64,000 bases of DNA from Sphingomonas sp. BK345 (lineage in GTDB: Bacteria > Pseudomonadota > Alphaproteobacteria > Sphingomonadales > Sphingomonadaceae). Under the pieces are notes generated by a model that saw only the letters and a list, made by a program, of their open reading frames with translations, was not told the DNA's origin and ran no database searches. The stretch lies in assembly GCF_014193845.1 (NCBI RefSeq), contig NZ_JACHZX010000004.1:186001-250000 (forward strand). The letters run 5' to 3'. Both the position numbers and the translations under genes were made by a program. Position 1 is the stretch's first letter; each line of letters begins with the position of its first letter. Below, piece after piece: positions 9,306 through 18,420 of this stretch.

Positions 9306-11054
9306 GTGACCACCGAGAAGAGCGGAGCCGATATCCTCGTCGAGGCGCTGTGCGATCTCGGCGTGGAGGTCGTGTTCGGCTATCCGGGCGGCGCCGTCCT
9401 GCCGATCTACGACGCCTTGTTCCGCTCGCAGCGGATCAAGCACATCCTCGTCCGGCACGAGCAGGCCGCGACGCACGCCGCCGAGGGCTATGCGCGCTCG
9501 ACCGGCAAGCCCGGCGTGGTCCTCGTCACCTCAGGCCCGGGCGCCACCAACGCGGTGACCGGCATCACCGACGCGCTGCTCGACTCGATCCCGATGGTGG
9601 TGATCACCGGTCAGGTGCCGACCAACCTGATCGGCAGCGACGCCTTCCAGGAGGCCGACACGGTCGGCATCACGCGCCACTGCACCAAGCACAATTATCT
9701 GGTGAAGGACCCGGCGCGGCTCGGCCCGGTGATCCACGAGGCGTTCCACATCGCCACCTCGGGCCGCCCCGGCCCGGTCGTGGTCGACATTCCCAAGAAC
9801 GTCCAGGTCGCCACCGCCGCCTACGGCGCGCCCGGCCCGATTCAGCACAAGACCTACCGCCCCGCGCTCGCCGCTGACCCGGCGCTGATCGAGCAGGTGG
9901 TCGACATGCTCGCCGCCGCCGAGCGCCCGGTGTTCTACACTGGCGGCGGCGTCATCAACGCCGGCCCGCGCGCGTCCGAGCTGCTGGTCGAGCTGGCGCA
10001 TCTCACCGGCGCGCCGGTGACCTCGACGCTGATGGGCCTGGGCGCCTATCCCGCGACCGGACCGCAGTGGCTCGGCATGCTCGGCATGCACGGCACCTAC
10101 GAGGCCAATATGGCGATGAACCAGGCCGACCTGGTAGTGAACGTCGGCGCGCGCTTCGACGATCGCGTCACCGGGCGGCTCGACGCCTTCTCGCCCAACA
10201 GCCGCAAGGTCCACATCGACATCGACCGGTCGAGCATCAACAAGACCGTGCGGATCGACCTGGCGATCGTCGCCGACGCCGGCCACGCGCTCGCCGACAT
10301 GGTGCGCGTGTGGCGCGAGCGGCAGCACCCGCGCCCCGATCTCGCCGACTGGTGGCAGCGGGTCGAGTCGTGGCGCGCCAAGAAGTCGCTCAGCTTTCCC
10401 GAGAGCCGCAGCGAGATCATGCCGCAGCGCGCGGTCCGCGCTCTGTGGGAGGCGACGCACGCGCGTGCCCCGATCATCACCACCGAGGTCGGCCAGCACC
10501 AGATGTGGGCGGCGCAGCATTTCGGCTTCGAGGCACCCAACAAGTGGCTCACCTCGGGCGGGCTCGGCACGATGGGCTATGGCCTGCCCGCGGCGATCGG
10601 CGCGCAGCTCGGCAACCCTGACGCTTTGGTGATCGACATCGCCGGCGAGGCGTCGATCCAGATGAACATCCAGGAGCTCGCCACCGCTACGCAATACCGG
10701 CTGCCGGTGAAGGTCTTCATCCTCAACAACGAATATATGGGGATGGTGCGCCAATGGCAGGAGCTCACCTATGAGAGCCGCTACTCGGAAAGTTATTCCG
10801 ACTCGCTGCCCGATTTCGTCAAGCTGGCCGAGGCCTATGGCTGGAAGGGGATCCGTATCGAGCATCCCGACCAGCTCGAGCAGGGCATCGCCGACATGCT
10901 CGCGCACGACGGGCCGGTGATGGTCGACTGCATGGTCGCCAAGCTGGCCAACTGCTTCCCGATGATCCCATCGGGCGCGGCGCACACCGACATGATCCTC
11001 CAGGCCAACGAGGTCTCGGGGACGATGGACGACGAGGCCAAGGCGCTGGTGTAA
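9306..11054 (+). CDS. ilvB: Acetolactate synthase large subunit (biosynthetic, AHAS)
   Basis: 582 residues of the ThDP-dependent acetohydroxyacid synthase: GADILVEALCDLGVEVVFGYPGG at the start contains the family's N-terminal signature, RHEQAATHAAEGYAR carries the catalytic Glu, and the C-terminal ThDP site reads DIAGEASIQMNIQELATA with NNEYMGMVRQWQ after it. GTG 9306 is chosen since AGGAGA lies 6 bases upstream; an ATG-less longer frame has no support. A TTGACG at 9249-9254 could be a -35 element. With ilvN and ilvC downstream it forms the first steps of valine/isoleucine/leucine synthesis. Confidence 0.96.
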   Translation: MTTEKSGADILVEALCDLGVEVVFGYPGGAVLPIYDALFRSQRIKHILVRHEQAATHAAEGYARSTGKPGVVLVTSGPGATNAVTGITDALLDSIPMVVITGQVPTNLIGSDAFQEADTVGITRHCTKHNYLVKDPARLGPVIHEAFHIATSGRPGPVVVDIPKNVQVATAAYGAPGPIQHKTYRPALAADPALIEQVVDMLAAAERPVFYTGGGVINAGPRASELLVELAHLTGAPVTSTLMGLGAYPATGPQWLGMLGMHGTYEANMAMNQADLVVNVGARFDDRVTGRLDAFSPNSRKVHIDIDRSSINKTVRIDLAIVADAGHALADMVRVWRERQHPRPDLADWWQRVESWRAKKSLSFPESRSEIMPQRAVRALWEATHARAPIITTEVGQHQMWAAQHFGFEAPNKWLTSGGLGTMGYGLPAAIGAQLGNPDALVIDIAGEASIQMNIQELATATQYRLPVKVFILNNEYMGMVRQWQELTYESRYSESYSDSLPDFVKLAEAYGWKGIRIEHPDQLEQGIADMLAHDGPVMVDCMVAKLANCFPMIPSGAAHTDMILQANEVSGTMDDEAKALV

Positions 11055-11063
11055 ACCCTTTCA

Positions 11064-11190
11064 CTCCTCCCCGGAACGGGGAGGGGGACCATGCGGAGCA
11101 TGGTGGAGGGGGTGCCACGCGAACGCAGCGCTTGTGGAGGCCCCCCTCCACCAGCCTGCGGCTGGTCCCCCTCCCCGTTCCGGGGAGGAC
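11064..11190. repeat. Large inverted repeat (MITE-like) between ilvB and ilvN
   Basis: Left arm 11065-11111 and right arm 11142-11189 are reverse complements over 27 outer and 12 inner bases, interrupted only where each arm has its own small palindrome. Both arms contain CCTCCCCGGAACGGGGAGGG. The loop is about 30 bases. The right arm ends in CGGGGAGGA, which is the only SD for ilvN (GGAGG at 11184-11188, 4 bases before its ATG). The element thus both separates ilvB from ilvN and could hide the ilvN ribosome site in a hairpin. Confidence 0.85.
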
Positions 11191-11192
11191 TG

Positions 11193-11708
11193 ATGCAGAT
11201 ACGAGAAGAGAAGGCCGAGCGGCACACGCTGGCGGTGATCGTCGACAACGAACCCGGCATCCTCGCACGGATCGCCGGCCTGTTTACCGCCCGCGGCTAC
11301 AATATCGAGAGCCTCACCGTCAGCGAGATCACGCTCGACAAGGCGGTGAGCCGGATCACCATCGTCACCTCCGCCAGCCCGGCGACGCTCGAGCAGATCG
11401 TCGCGCAGCTCGAGCGGCTGGTGCCGGTCCACCAAGTCACCGACCTCACCGCGCGCGGCGCGCACGTCGAGCGTGAGCTGGCGCTGGTGAAGGTGGCAGG
11501 CAGCGGCGACCACCGGATCGAGGCGCTGCGCCTCGCCGAGGTGTATCGCGCGCGCGTCGTCGACGCGACGATCGCCTCCTTCGTGTTCGAGGTCACCGGC
11601 ACGATCGAGAAGATCGACAAGTTCGTCGAGCTGATGGGCGAGGTCGGTCTGGTCGAGGTGGCGCGCACCGGCATCGTCGCGATCGCGCGCGGCGCCGAGG
11701 CGGCGTAA
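11193..11708 (+). CDS. ilvN: Acetolactate synthase small regulatory subunit
   Basis: 171 residues. HTLAVIVDNEPGILARIAGLFTARGYNIESLTV is a textbook ACT domain for valine feedback inhibition; a second half (ELALVKVAGSGDHRIEALR onward) completes the IlvN/IlvH fold. It binds IlvB and sets its sensitivity to valine. ATG 11193 is chosen over an upstream ATG at 11091 because the extra N-terminus would be translated from the repeat (PPPPACGWSPSPFRGG). Its SD belongs to the right arm of the inverted repeat. Confidence 0.95.
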   Translation: MQIREEKAERHTLAVIVDNEPGILARIAGLFTARGYNIESLTVSEITLDKAVSRITIVTSASPATLEQIVAQLERLVPVHQVTDLTARGAHVERELALVKVAGSGDHRIEALRLAEVYRARVVDATIASFVFEVTGTIEKIDKFVELMGEVGLVEVARTGIVAIARGAEAA

Positions 11709-11720
11709 GCTATTTTGAAC

Positions 11721-12844
<1,124 letters not shown>

Positions 12845-12850
12845 CGCTCG

Positions 12851-12886
12851 GAGCGCGCGCGGCGGATTGAAGCCGCGCGCGCGCTC
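12851..12886 (+). terminator. GC hairpin after ilvC, possible terminator
   Basis: GAGCGCGCGCGGC at 12851-12863 pairs with GCCGCGCGCGCGCTC at 12872-12886 with one two-base bulge and an 8-base loop. It begins 6 bases after the ilvC stop. There is no U-tract after it, so factor-independent termination is uncertain. Confidence 0.5.
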
Positions 12887-12901
12887 CTGTAGGCGCGCGC
12901 G

Positions 12902-13714
12902 ATGCGGACGGCGACGTACCGAGACTCGTCGTATCGCACGCGCGCCGACACCGGCAGCCGCGCCATCTCCTGGGCGCTCGCGCTCGGCATCGCCGCGCTG
13001 CTGCTCTACGCGCTGCTGCGCATGGGCGGCGTGGTGCGCGGCGACTTCGGCGACCATCGCCCCCTCAGCACCTTCGACGTGAGCGCGCAGGGCCAGCGCG
13101 CCGAGACCGCCGCGACCAAGCGGACCGAGCGCGCGCGCCAGTCGGGCCGTCAGCGCACCGCCCCGGCCGCGCGCGAGCGCCCGGTCGAGCGCGCTGCCGA
13201 GGCGCCGCCCCCGCCGCTGGCCGAGCTGAAGCTACCCGGCGTGATGATCCTCAGCCGCAGCGACTATGCCGCCTCCGACATCGGCAAGATCAAGGGTACC
13301 GCGCCCGCCCCCGGCTCGGGCGCGGAGGGGCAGCAGAGCGCCAGCGCGGGGGCGGGCGACGACACCCCCTCGGTCGGCGCCGGCCCCGGCGGCGAGCCGT
13401 TGTATGCCGCGGAATGGTACCGCAGGCCGACGCGCGCGGAGACGAGCCCGTACATGCCGCGCGGTCGCGCCGGCTGGGGCATGATCGCCTGCCGCACCGC
13501 GCCGCGCTTCCACGTCGAGGATTGTCGCGAGCTCGGCGAGTCGCCCGGCTCCGGGATCGCGCGTGGGCTGCGCCAGGCGGGATGGCAGTTCCTGGTGCGG
13601 CCGCCGCGTCGCGGTGGCCAGCCGCTGATCGGCGCCTGGGTCCGCATCCGCTTCGACATCACCGTCGAGCACGCGCCGGGCGAAACGTCGCCCGACTCGT
13701 CCGGCGGCGAATGA
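12902..13714 (+). CDS. Single-pass membrane protein of unknown function, TonB-like layout
   Basis: 270 residues. One membrane segment (about 22-42, SWALALGIAALLLYALLRMG) is followed by a Pro/Ala/Arg-rich linker (about 60-105), a low-complexity Gly/Ala/Ser stretch and a compact C-terminal domain ending WVRIRFDITVEHAPGE with two cysteines (IACRTAP, EDCRELG). This inner-membrane anchor, flexible periplasmic linker and small globular end resemble an energy-transducer arrangement, but no firm TonB motif is seen. No clear SD precedes ATG 12902. It follows ilvC but is separated by a GC hairpin. Function unknown. Confidence 0.7.
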   Translation: MRTATYRDSSYRTRADTGSRAISWALALGIAALLLYALLRMGGVVRGDFGDHRPLSTFDVSAQGQRAETAATKRTERARQSGRQRTAPAARERPVERAAEAPPPPLAELKLPGVMILSRSDYAASDIGKIKGTAPAPGSGAEGQQSASAGAGDDTPSVGAGPGGEPLYAAEWYRRPTRAETSPYMPRGRAGWGMIACRTAPRFHVEDCRELGESPGSGIARGLRQAGWQFLVRPPRRGGQPLIGAWVRIRFDITVEHAPGETSPDSSGGE

Positions 13715-13800
13715 GCGCGCCGAAAACCTCTGTTTCGCCGCGGCCCCTAGCCGCCCGCGCGATACTATGGTGCAAGAGGCGCCTCACAGGAGGAAGCAAC

Positions 13801-14418
13801 ATGCGTCATCTTCTCGTCGCCGGCCTGGTCGCCGCGCTCGCCGTTCCCGCCGCCGCGCAGCTCGCCACCGCACCGGGCCAGCCCGGCCAGCCGAGCGCCG
13901 CGCGCGTCGCAGCGGGCACCTATCAGGTCGATCCCGCGCACACGCAGGTGACCTGGGAGGTGAACCACCTCGGTTTCTCGATGCTGCAGGGCCAGTTCGG
14001 CGCCGCGGGCGGCTCGATCACGATCGATCCCAAGAAGCCCGCCGCTACCAAGGTGGAGGTCACCTTCGCGGTCGATCAGCTCTCGGTCACCTCGCCGCAG
14101 TTCGCCAATCACCTCAAGTCGAAGGACTTCTTCGACGCGGCCAACAATCCGACGGCGCGCTTCGTCTCGACGTCGGTGACGCCGCGCGGCGCGAACAAGG
14201 CGGTGGTCGCCGGCGAGCTGACGATCAAGGGCATCACCAAGCCGGTCACGCTCGACGTCACCTTCGTCGGCGCGGGCGACAATCCGATGAGCAAGAAGGC
14301 GAACTTCGGCTTCGTCGGCACGGGCACGATCAAGCGCAGCGACTTCGGCCTCGGCTATGCCGCGCCGGCAGTGTCGGACACGGTGAAGCTCAACGTCAAC
14401 GCCGCCTTCACCGCGTAG
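13801..14418 (+). CDS. YceI family periplasmic protein
   Basis: 205 residues with a cleavable signal peptide (residues 1-20, MRHLLVAGLVAALAVPAAAQ). The mature part shows the YceI lipocalin-like pattern: YQVDPAHTQVTWEVNHLGFS at the start, then LKSKDFFDAANNPTARFVST and GELTIKGITKPVTLDVTFVG. Members bind polyisoprenoid-type lipids in the periplasm. The SD AGGAGGA at 13788-13794 fixes the start. It is a single gene whose 3' end faces the BLUF gene across a dispersed repeat. Confidence 0.92.
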   Translation: MRHLLVAGLVAALAVPAAAQLATAPGQPGQPSAARVAAGTYQVDPAHTQVTWEVNHLGFSMLQGQFGAAGGSITIDPKKPAATKVEVTFAVDQLSVTSPQFANHLKSKDFFDAANNPTARFVSTSVTPRGANKAVVAGELTIKGITKPVTLDVTFVGAGDNPMSKKANFGFVGTGTIKRSDFGLGYAAPAVSDTVKLNVNAAFTA

Positions 14419-14440
14419 ACGGGGTCCTCTCTCCAACCCT

Positions 14441-14540
14441 GGCGTCATCCTGAGCTCGTCTCAGGATCCACTGTGCCGCTCATGCTGTTGTTGCGGCACC
14501 TGCGGGACGGTGGATCCTGAAACAAGTTCAGGATGACGCC
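14441..14540. repeat. Dispersed imperfect inverted repeat (copy 2 of 3)
   Basis: Arms begin GGCGTCATCCTGAGCTCGTC (left) and, reverse-complemented, GGCGTCATCCTGAACTTGTT (right), each running about 34 bases through CAGGATCCAC. The centre is unrelated GC-rich DNA. It lies exactly between two convergent genes (yceI and the BLUF gene), the typical place for a two-way terminator or REP-type element. Confidence 0.8.
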
Positions 14541-14562
14541 GGAAGTGGGCCGAAAGTGGCTA

Positions 14563-14952
14563 TCACGCCGCGCGCTGCAGCCGCGCGAAGCTGTCGAAGG
14601 TCGCGCGCACCGCGGGCGACGCGTTGGCGACGAGGGCAGCGACGCGGCGCGTGAACGCCTCGCCGTCCGAGCCGGGGACGCGCTCGGCCATCGCCCAGTC
14701 GCCGAACTCGCGCTGGGCCACCTCCCGCCGCGACAGCACGACCAACGCGCGGTGGCGCGGGTCGGCGCCGATGCGCGCGAAGGCGCGCTCCACCATCGCC
14801 GGCTCGCCCTCCAGCGCCTGGAGGAAGCGCCTTCCGTCGCTGAACAGCAGGCCCGAGATCCGATCACGCGTGTTGTTGGCGCGCGATTCCGCTAGGATCG
14901 ACGCGGTGGCGACGTGACCGACGGCGGTGCTGATATAGACCAGCTGCAACAT
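14563..14952 (-). CDS. BLUF-domain blue-light sensor (short, stand-alone)
   Basis: 129 residues. The flavin-binding residues of BLUF domains are all in place: Tyr6 (LVYIS), Asn27 (RANNTRDRISGLLF), Gln45 (RRFLQALEGE) and Trp86 (GDWAMA). There is no attached EAL or GGDEF output domain, only a short C-terminal helical cap of about 35 residues, so signalling must go through a partner protein. The start at MLQLVY follows a GAGGGAG SD. An unlinked EAL protein and a PilZ protein occur elsewhere in the window, but a link to them is speculation. Confidence 0.92.
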   Translation of the reverse strand: MLQLVYISTAVGHVATASILAESRANNTRDRISGLLFSDGRRFLQALEGEPAMVERAFARIGADPRHRALVVLSRREVAQREFGDWAMAERVPGSDGEAFTRRVAALVANASPAVRATFDSFARLQRAA

Positions 14953-15069
14953 GATGAACTCCCTCGTACGGCTCCTCTCTCGCCCACAAAGGTTTCTTTT
15001 CACTCAAGATATCCCGCGCAGATCGCCGCGCTGGACAAGCCCCGGCGGCGCGCGCTACTCAGGCCAGCG

Positions 15070-15120
15070 ATGACCATGGCCCGCGGCTTCGCCCTGCTGC
15101 TTCGACTTACGCGCCCTTAG
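15070..15120 (+). CDS. Putative leuA leader peptide (16 residues, Leu-rich)
   Basis: The small ORF reads MTMARGFALLLRLTRP and stops at 15118-15120, 84 bases before leuA. Four of its five central codons (LLLRL) are leucine, as expected for a ribosome-stalling attenuation leader. Its stop codon lies inside the left arm of a 13-bp inverted repeat. The SD is weak (CAGG about 7 bases upstream), which lowers certainty. Confidence 0.55.
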   Translation: MTMARGFALLLRLTRP

Positions 15121-15162
15121 GCGCGTCACCGCTCGCGCGCCCGTCGCGCCGCGCCTAAGGGC
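15113..15162 (+). promoter_or_regulatory. Attenuator-like inverted repeat upstream of leuA
   Basis: GCCCTTAGGCGCG at 15113-15125 is a perfect reverse complement of CGCGCCTAAGGGC at 15150-15162, with a 24-base GC-rich loop that can make alternative pairings. The left arm overlaps the stop of the leader peptide, so a ribosome there would block the hairpin. There is no run of T after the right arm, so the mechanism may be other than intrinsic termination. Confidence 0.55.
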
Positions 15163-15204
15163 TGGACCGTCTCCCCTTCCGCTCCTGTCGAGAGAGCCAC
15201 CGTC

Positions 15205-16863
15205 ATGCTGCGCGACCCCGCGACCAAATACCGCCCCTTCCCTCCCGTCGACCTGCCCGACCGGCGCTGGCCATCCGCGACGATCACGCGCGCGCCGCGC
15301 TGGCTCTCCACCGACCTGCGCGACGGCAACCAGGCGCTGATCAACCCGATGGACGCCGAGAAGAAGACGCGCTTCTTCGACCTGCTGGTGAAGGTGGGAC
15401 TGAAGGAGATCGAGGTCGGCTTTCCCTCCGCCGGCGCGACCGAGTTCGACTTTATCTCGGGCCTGATCCGCGACGATCGCGTGCCCGAGGACGTGCAGAT
15501 CCAGGTGCTCACCCAGTCGCGCCGCGACCTGATCGAGCGCAGCTTCGCCAGCCTGGAGGGCGCGCACAGCGCGATCGTCCACCTCTACAACGCGGTCAGC
15601 CCGGCGTGGCGCAAGATCGTCTTCGGCATGTCGCGCGACGAGGTGAAAAGGATCGCGGTCGACGGCGCCAAGGTGCTGCGCGACGAGGCCGCCAAGCGCC
15701 CGAACACGCGCTGGCAGTTCGAATATTCGCCCGAGACCTTCTCCACCGCCGAGCTCGATTTCTCGCTCGAGGTCTGCGAGGCGGTCGCCGAGGTGCTGGC
15801 GCCGACACCCGAGGCGCCGATCATCTTCAACCTGCCCGCCACGGTGGAGTGCGCGACGCCCAACGTCTATGCCGACCAGATCGAATGGTTCGCGCGCCAC
15901 CTGCGTCAGCGCGACGCCGCGGTGATCTCGCTCCACACCCACAATGACCGCGGCACCGGCGTCGCCGCGGCGGAGCTCGGCATCATGGCCGGCGCCGACC
16001 GGGTCGAGGGCTGCCTGCTCGGCAACGGCGAGCGCACCGGCAACTGCGACCTCGTGACGGTCGCGCTCAACATGTACACACAGGGCGTCGACCCGCGGCT
16101 CGACCTCTCCGACATCGACGCGATCGTGAAGACGGTGGAATATGCCACCAACATCCCGGTCCACCCGCGCACGCCCTATGCCGGCGATCTCGTCTTCACC
16201 GCTTTCTCGGGCTCGCACCAGGACGCGATCAAGAAGGGCTTCGCCGCACAGGGCGCGCGCAACGACGGGCTGTGGGAAGTCCCCTATCTGCCGATCGACC
16301 CGGCCGACCTCGGGCGCAGCTACGAGGCGGTGATCCGCGTCAACTCGCAGTCGGGCAAGGGCGGTGTCGCTTGGGTGATCGAGCAGGACAAAGGGCTGCG
16401 TTTGCCCAAGCGGCTCCAGGCCGACTTCAGCCGCCACGTCCAAGCGCTGGCGGACGAGACCAGCCGCGAGCTCAACGCCGCCGATATCTGGGGCGCGTTC
16501 GAGCGCGCCTATCTGCCCGGCGAGAGCGACCGCTTCGTACTGCGCGACTATGACGAGAGCGGCGCCGCGGGCGAGCGCGTCTTCGTCGGCCGCATCGCTA
16601 TCGACGGCGAGGAGCGCTCGCTGTCGGGCCGCGGCAACGGTCTGATCTCGGGCGTGATCGCCGCGCTGGCCGACAGCACCGGGCCGACGCTCGACGTGGT
16701 CGACTATGCCGAGCACGCGATCGGCCACGGCGCGGGCGCGCAGGCGGCGGCCTATCTCGAGTGTCGCACCTCCGACGGACGCACCGTCTGGGGCGTCGGC
16801 ATCGATAGCGACATCGCCACCGCGAGCGTCCGCGCCGTGCTCTCCGCGGCGAACCGCGCGTGA
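15205..16863 (+). CDS. leuA: 2-isopropylmalate synthase LeuA (type 2, long form)
   Basis: 552 residues, the length of the long LeuA class. [20 protein letters not shown] carries the metal-binding Asp and catalytic Dx[21 protein letters not shown] the HxHND metal motif, and [17 protein letters not shown] the third signature. The C-terminal 130 residues form the leucine-sensing allosteric domain ([22 protein letters not shown]). It condenses acetyl-CoA with 2-oxoisovalerate, the first leucine-specific step. A GAGAG SD precedes the ATG. It is preceded by a Leu-rich leader and followed by an overlapping HAD gene. Confidence 0.96.
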   Translation: MLRDPATKYRPFPPVDLPDRRWPSATITRAPRWLSTDLRDGNQALINPMDAEKKTRFFDLLVKVGLKEIEVGFPSAGATEFDFISGLIRDDRVPEDVQIQVLTQSRRDLIERSFASLEGAHSAIVHLYNAVSPAWRKIVFGMSRDEVKRIAVDGAKVLRDEAAKRPNTRWQFEYSPETFSTAELDFSLEVCEAVAEVLAPTPEAPIIFNLPATVECATPNVYADQIEWFARHLRQRDAAVISLHTHNDRGTGVAAAELGIMAGADRVEGCLLGNGERTGNCDLVTVALNMYTQGVDPRLDLSDIDAIVKTVEYATNIPVHPRTPYAGDLVFTAFSGSHQDAIKKGFAAQGARNDGLWEVPYLPIDPADLGRSYEAVIRVNSQSGKGGVAWVIEQDKGLRLPKRLQADFSRHVQALADETSRELNAADIWGAFERAYLPGESDRFVLRDYDESGAAGERVFVGRIAIDGEERSLSGRGNGLISGVIAALADSTGPTLDVVDYAEHAIGHGAGAQAAAYLECRTSDGRTVWGVGIDSDIATASVRAVLSAANRA

Positions 16864-17504
16864 CGCGCCGCTACGCCGCCTTCCTGTTCGACATGGACGG
16901 GACGCTGATCAACTCGATCCCCTCGGCGGTGCGCGCTTGGACCGCTTGGGCCGAGCGCCACCGCGTCGACGTCCACGAGCTGATGCGCGTGATGCACGGC
17001 GTGAAGGCGATCGAGACGATCCGCCGCTTCGCCCCGCCCGGGGTCGACCCGCAGCGCGAGTTCGAGCTGCTGCTCCAGGCAGAGATCGACGATGTCGCCG
17101 ACGTGGTCGAGATCGCCGGCGCTGCAGCCTTCACCGCGGCGCTGCCGCCCGAGCGCTGGGCGATCGTCACCTCCGCGCCGCGCTCGCTCGCCGAGGTCCG
17201 GCTACGGGCCGCCGGCGTGACCGCGCCGGCGGTGATGGTCACGGCCGACGACGTGGAGCGCGGCAAACCGGCGCCGGACTGCTTCCTGCTCGCCGCCGAG
17301 CGGCTCGGAGTCGACGCGCGCGAGTGCCTCGTCTGGGAGGACGCACCCGCGGGTATCGCCGCGGCCGAGGCGGCGGGTGCCGACGTGATGGTGATCTCGG
17401 CGACCCACCACGAACCGCTCGACACACGCTGGCGCCAGGTCGGCGGCTATGACGCGCTCACCGCCGCGCTGGAACAGGATCGGCTGGTGCTCGACGGGTT
17501 CTGA
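16860..17504 (+). CDS. HAD-superfamily sugar-phosphatase-like hydrolase
   Basis: 214 residues from a GTG in a GTGA overlap with leu[21 protein letters not shown] has the HAD nucleophile and the DxDGT motif, [18 protein letters not shown] is motif II, and [17 protein letters not shown]...[18 protein letters not shown] gives the lysine and the acidic motifs III/IV. The helical cap between motifs I and II is of the beta-phosphoglucomutase/GS1-like type, usually found in phosphatases of small sugar phosphates. Coupling to leuA probably reflects gene packing rather than pathway. Confidence 0.85.
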   Translation: MTRRYAAFLFDMDGTLINSIPSAVRAWTAWAERHRVDVHELMRVMHGVKAIETIRRFAPPGVDPQREFELLLQAEIDDVADVVEIAGAAAFTAALPPERWAIVTSAPRSLAEVRLRAAGVTAPAVMVTADDVERGKPAPDCFLLAAERLGVDARECLVWEDAPAGIAAAEAAGADVMVISATHHEPLDTRWRQVGGYDALTAALEQDRLVLDGF

Positions 17505-17516
17505 GGGCGTCCACGC

Positions 17517-17999
17517 TCAGCGCCCGGGCGTAGCATAAGAAGGCGGGTCGCTCGCTGGAAAGGACTCGTCCGATCCCTCGTCGACCCTGTCCCAGCCGGG
17601 CGGCCCGGCATCGGCCATGCTCCCCGGCCCGGCGTCGCGCACCGGCCGCGGCGCGAGTCGGGTTGGCGATGCCACGCCTCGTGGTCGCGTCGCACGGCGG
17701 CCCAACAGGAAGCCGAGTGTGCCAGCGAGCAGGAGCGTGCCCCAACCCGGTCCCGCGCTCCGCACCGGCTCCGCCGCGCTCGCGCGTTCGCCCGCGCGGC
17801 CGCTCGCCTCGACGAAGCTGACACCCGACTGCTCGTCCAGCGTGAGCACGCGGCCGTCGCTCGACGTCATCTCATGGGTGAGCGATTCATCGCTGCCCTC
17901 GGGGATCGCGTTTCCTTCGCCGCGCATCCCGCCTGCCGGCGGCGTCTGGTTGTTCTCGGGATCGGCGGTGCCGTAGAGCCGGAAGCCGTCGCCACCCAT
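17517..17999 (-). CDS. Hypothetical protein, single hydrophobic segment
   Basis: 160 residues, not recognised. The N-terminus (MGGDGFRLYGTADPENNQTP) and middle are polar and acidic; one hydrophobic stretch (GWGTLLLAGTLGFLLGRR, about residues 90-107) may be a membrane anchor; the C-terminus is a disordered Pro/Gly/Asp-rich tail (DEGSDESFPASDPPSY). The SDESFPASDPPS tail resembles short stress-associated proteins seen in alphaproteobacteria. Its ATG overlaps the stop of the upstream gene (TGATG), so the two are an operon behind a possible EcfG promoter. Confidence 0.65.
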   Translation of the reverse strand: MGGDGFRLYGTADPENNQTPPAGGMRGEGNAIPEGSDESLTHEMTSSDGRVLTLDEQSGVSFVEASGRAGERASAAEPVRSAGPGWGTLLLAGTLGFLLGRRATRPRGVASPTRLAPRPVRDAGPGSMADAGPPGWDRVDEGSDESFPASDPPSYATPGR

Positions 18000-18202
18000 C
18001 ACCCTCGCTCCCGACAGTCGCGGACCACCGCGACGGCGCAACCGATCGCACCGCCGACCAGCGCGAACACCAGCACGTTGTCCGGCCCGCTCGCCGGCGC
18101 GACCCGCCATTTGACCGCATAGACGAGGAGCGCGACCAGAACGCCGATGGCGAAGAGCATGGCGGCCCCGCGTGGCTTACCTTCGATCGACTCGATCGGC
18201 AT
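17999..18202 (-). CDS. Small two-segment membrane protein, unknown function
   Basis: 67 residues starting MPIESIEGKPRGAAMLFAIG. Two hydrophobic stretches (about 15-29 and 43-58, FALVGGAIGCAVAVV) suggest a hairpin inner-membrane protein. A near-perfect SD (GGAGGT) lies upstream of the ATG at 18202, which rules out the longer open frame to 18319. The gene is the first of a two-gene minus-strand operon, and the 70-base leader contains TGAAC-N16-CGTT, an EcfG-like promoter. Confidence 0.7.
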   Translation of the reverse strand: MPIESIEGKPRGAAMLFAIGVLVALLVYAVKWRVAPASGPDNVLVFALVGGAIGCAVAVVRDCRERG

Positions 18203-18247
18203 GACCTGACCTCCTTCGACACGCACCGTGGAGCACGTGAGCGGGTC

Positions 18248-18272
18248 AACGTCGCGGCTCGATAAGCGTTCA
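18248..18272 (-). promoter_or_regulatory. EcfG-like promoter for the small membrane protein operon
   Basis: On the minus strand TGAAC (18272-18268) is followed after 16 bases by CGTT (18251-18248), one mismatch from GGAAC-N16-CGTT. It ends 45 bases before the ATG at 18202. On the plus strand an overlapping, weaker TCAAC-N16-CGTT points toward the sensor kinase, so the region could fire both ways. Only the match is seen; sigma-factor use is inferred. Confidence 0.45.
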
Positions 18273-18420
18273 AAAACAAACGGCTGAAATGGATCACCCC
18301 GACGACTGATCTGGCTCATGTGACCGCGCGATGACAGGGTCTCGCCGCGCTGGTAGACAGGGCCGCGACGGTATCAACCGGGCTTGGGGGCAAACGACAG
18401 ATGGGGTGAGCCCTCGGATC

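Noticed and set aside
11091..11192. N-terminal extension of ilvN through the inverted repeat
   Set aside because: The extra residues are translated repeat DNA; the ACT domain starts right after ATG 11193, which has an SD.
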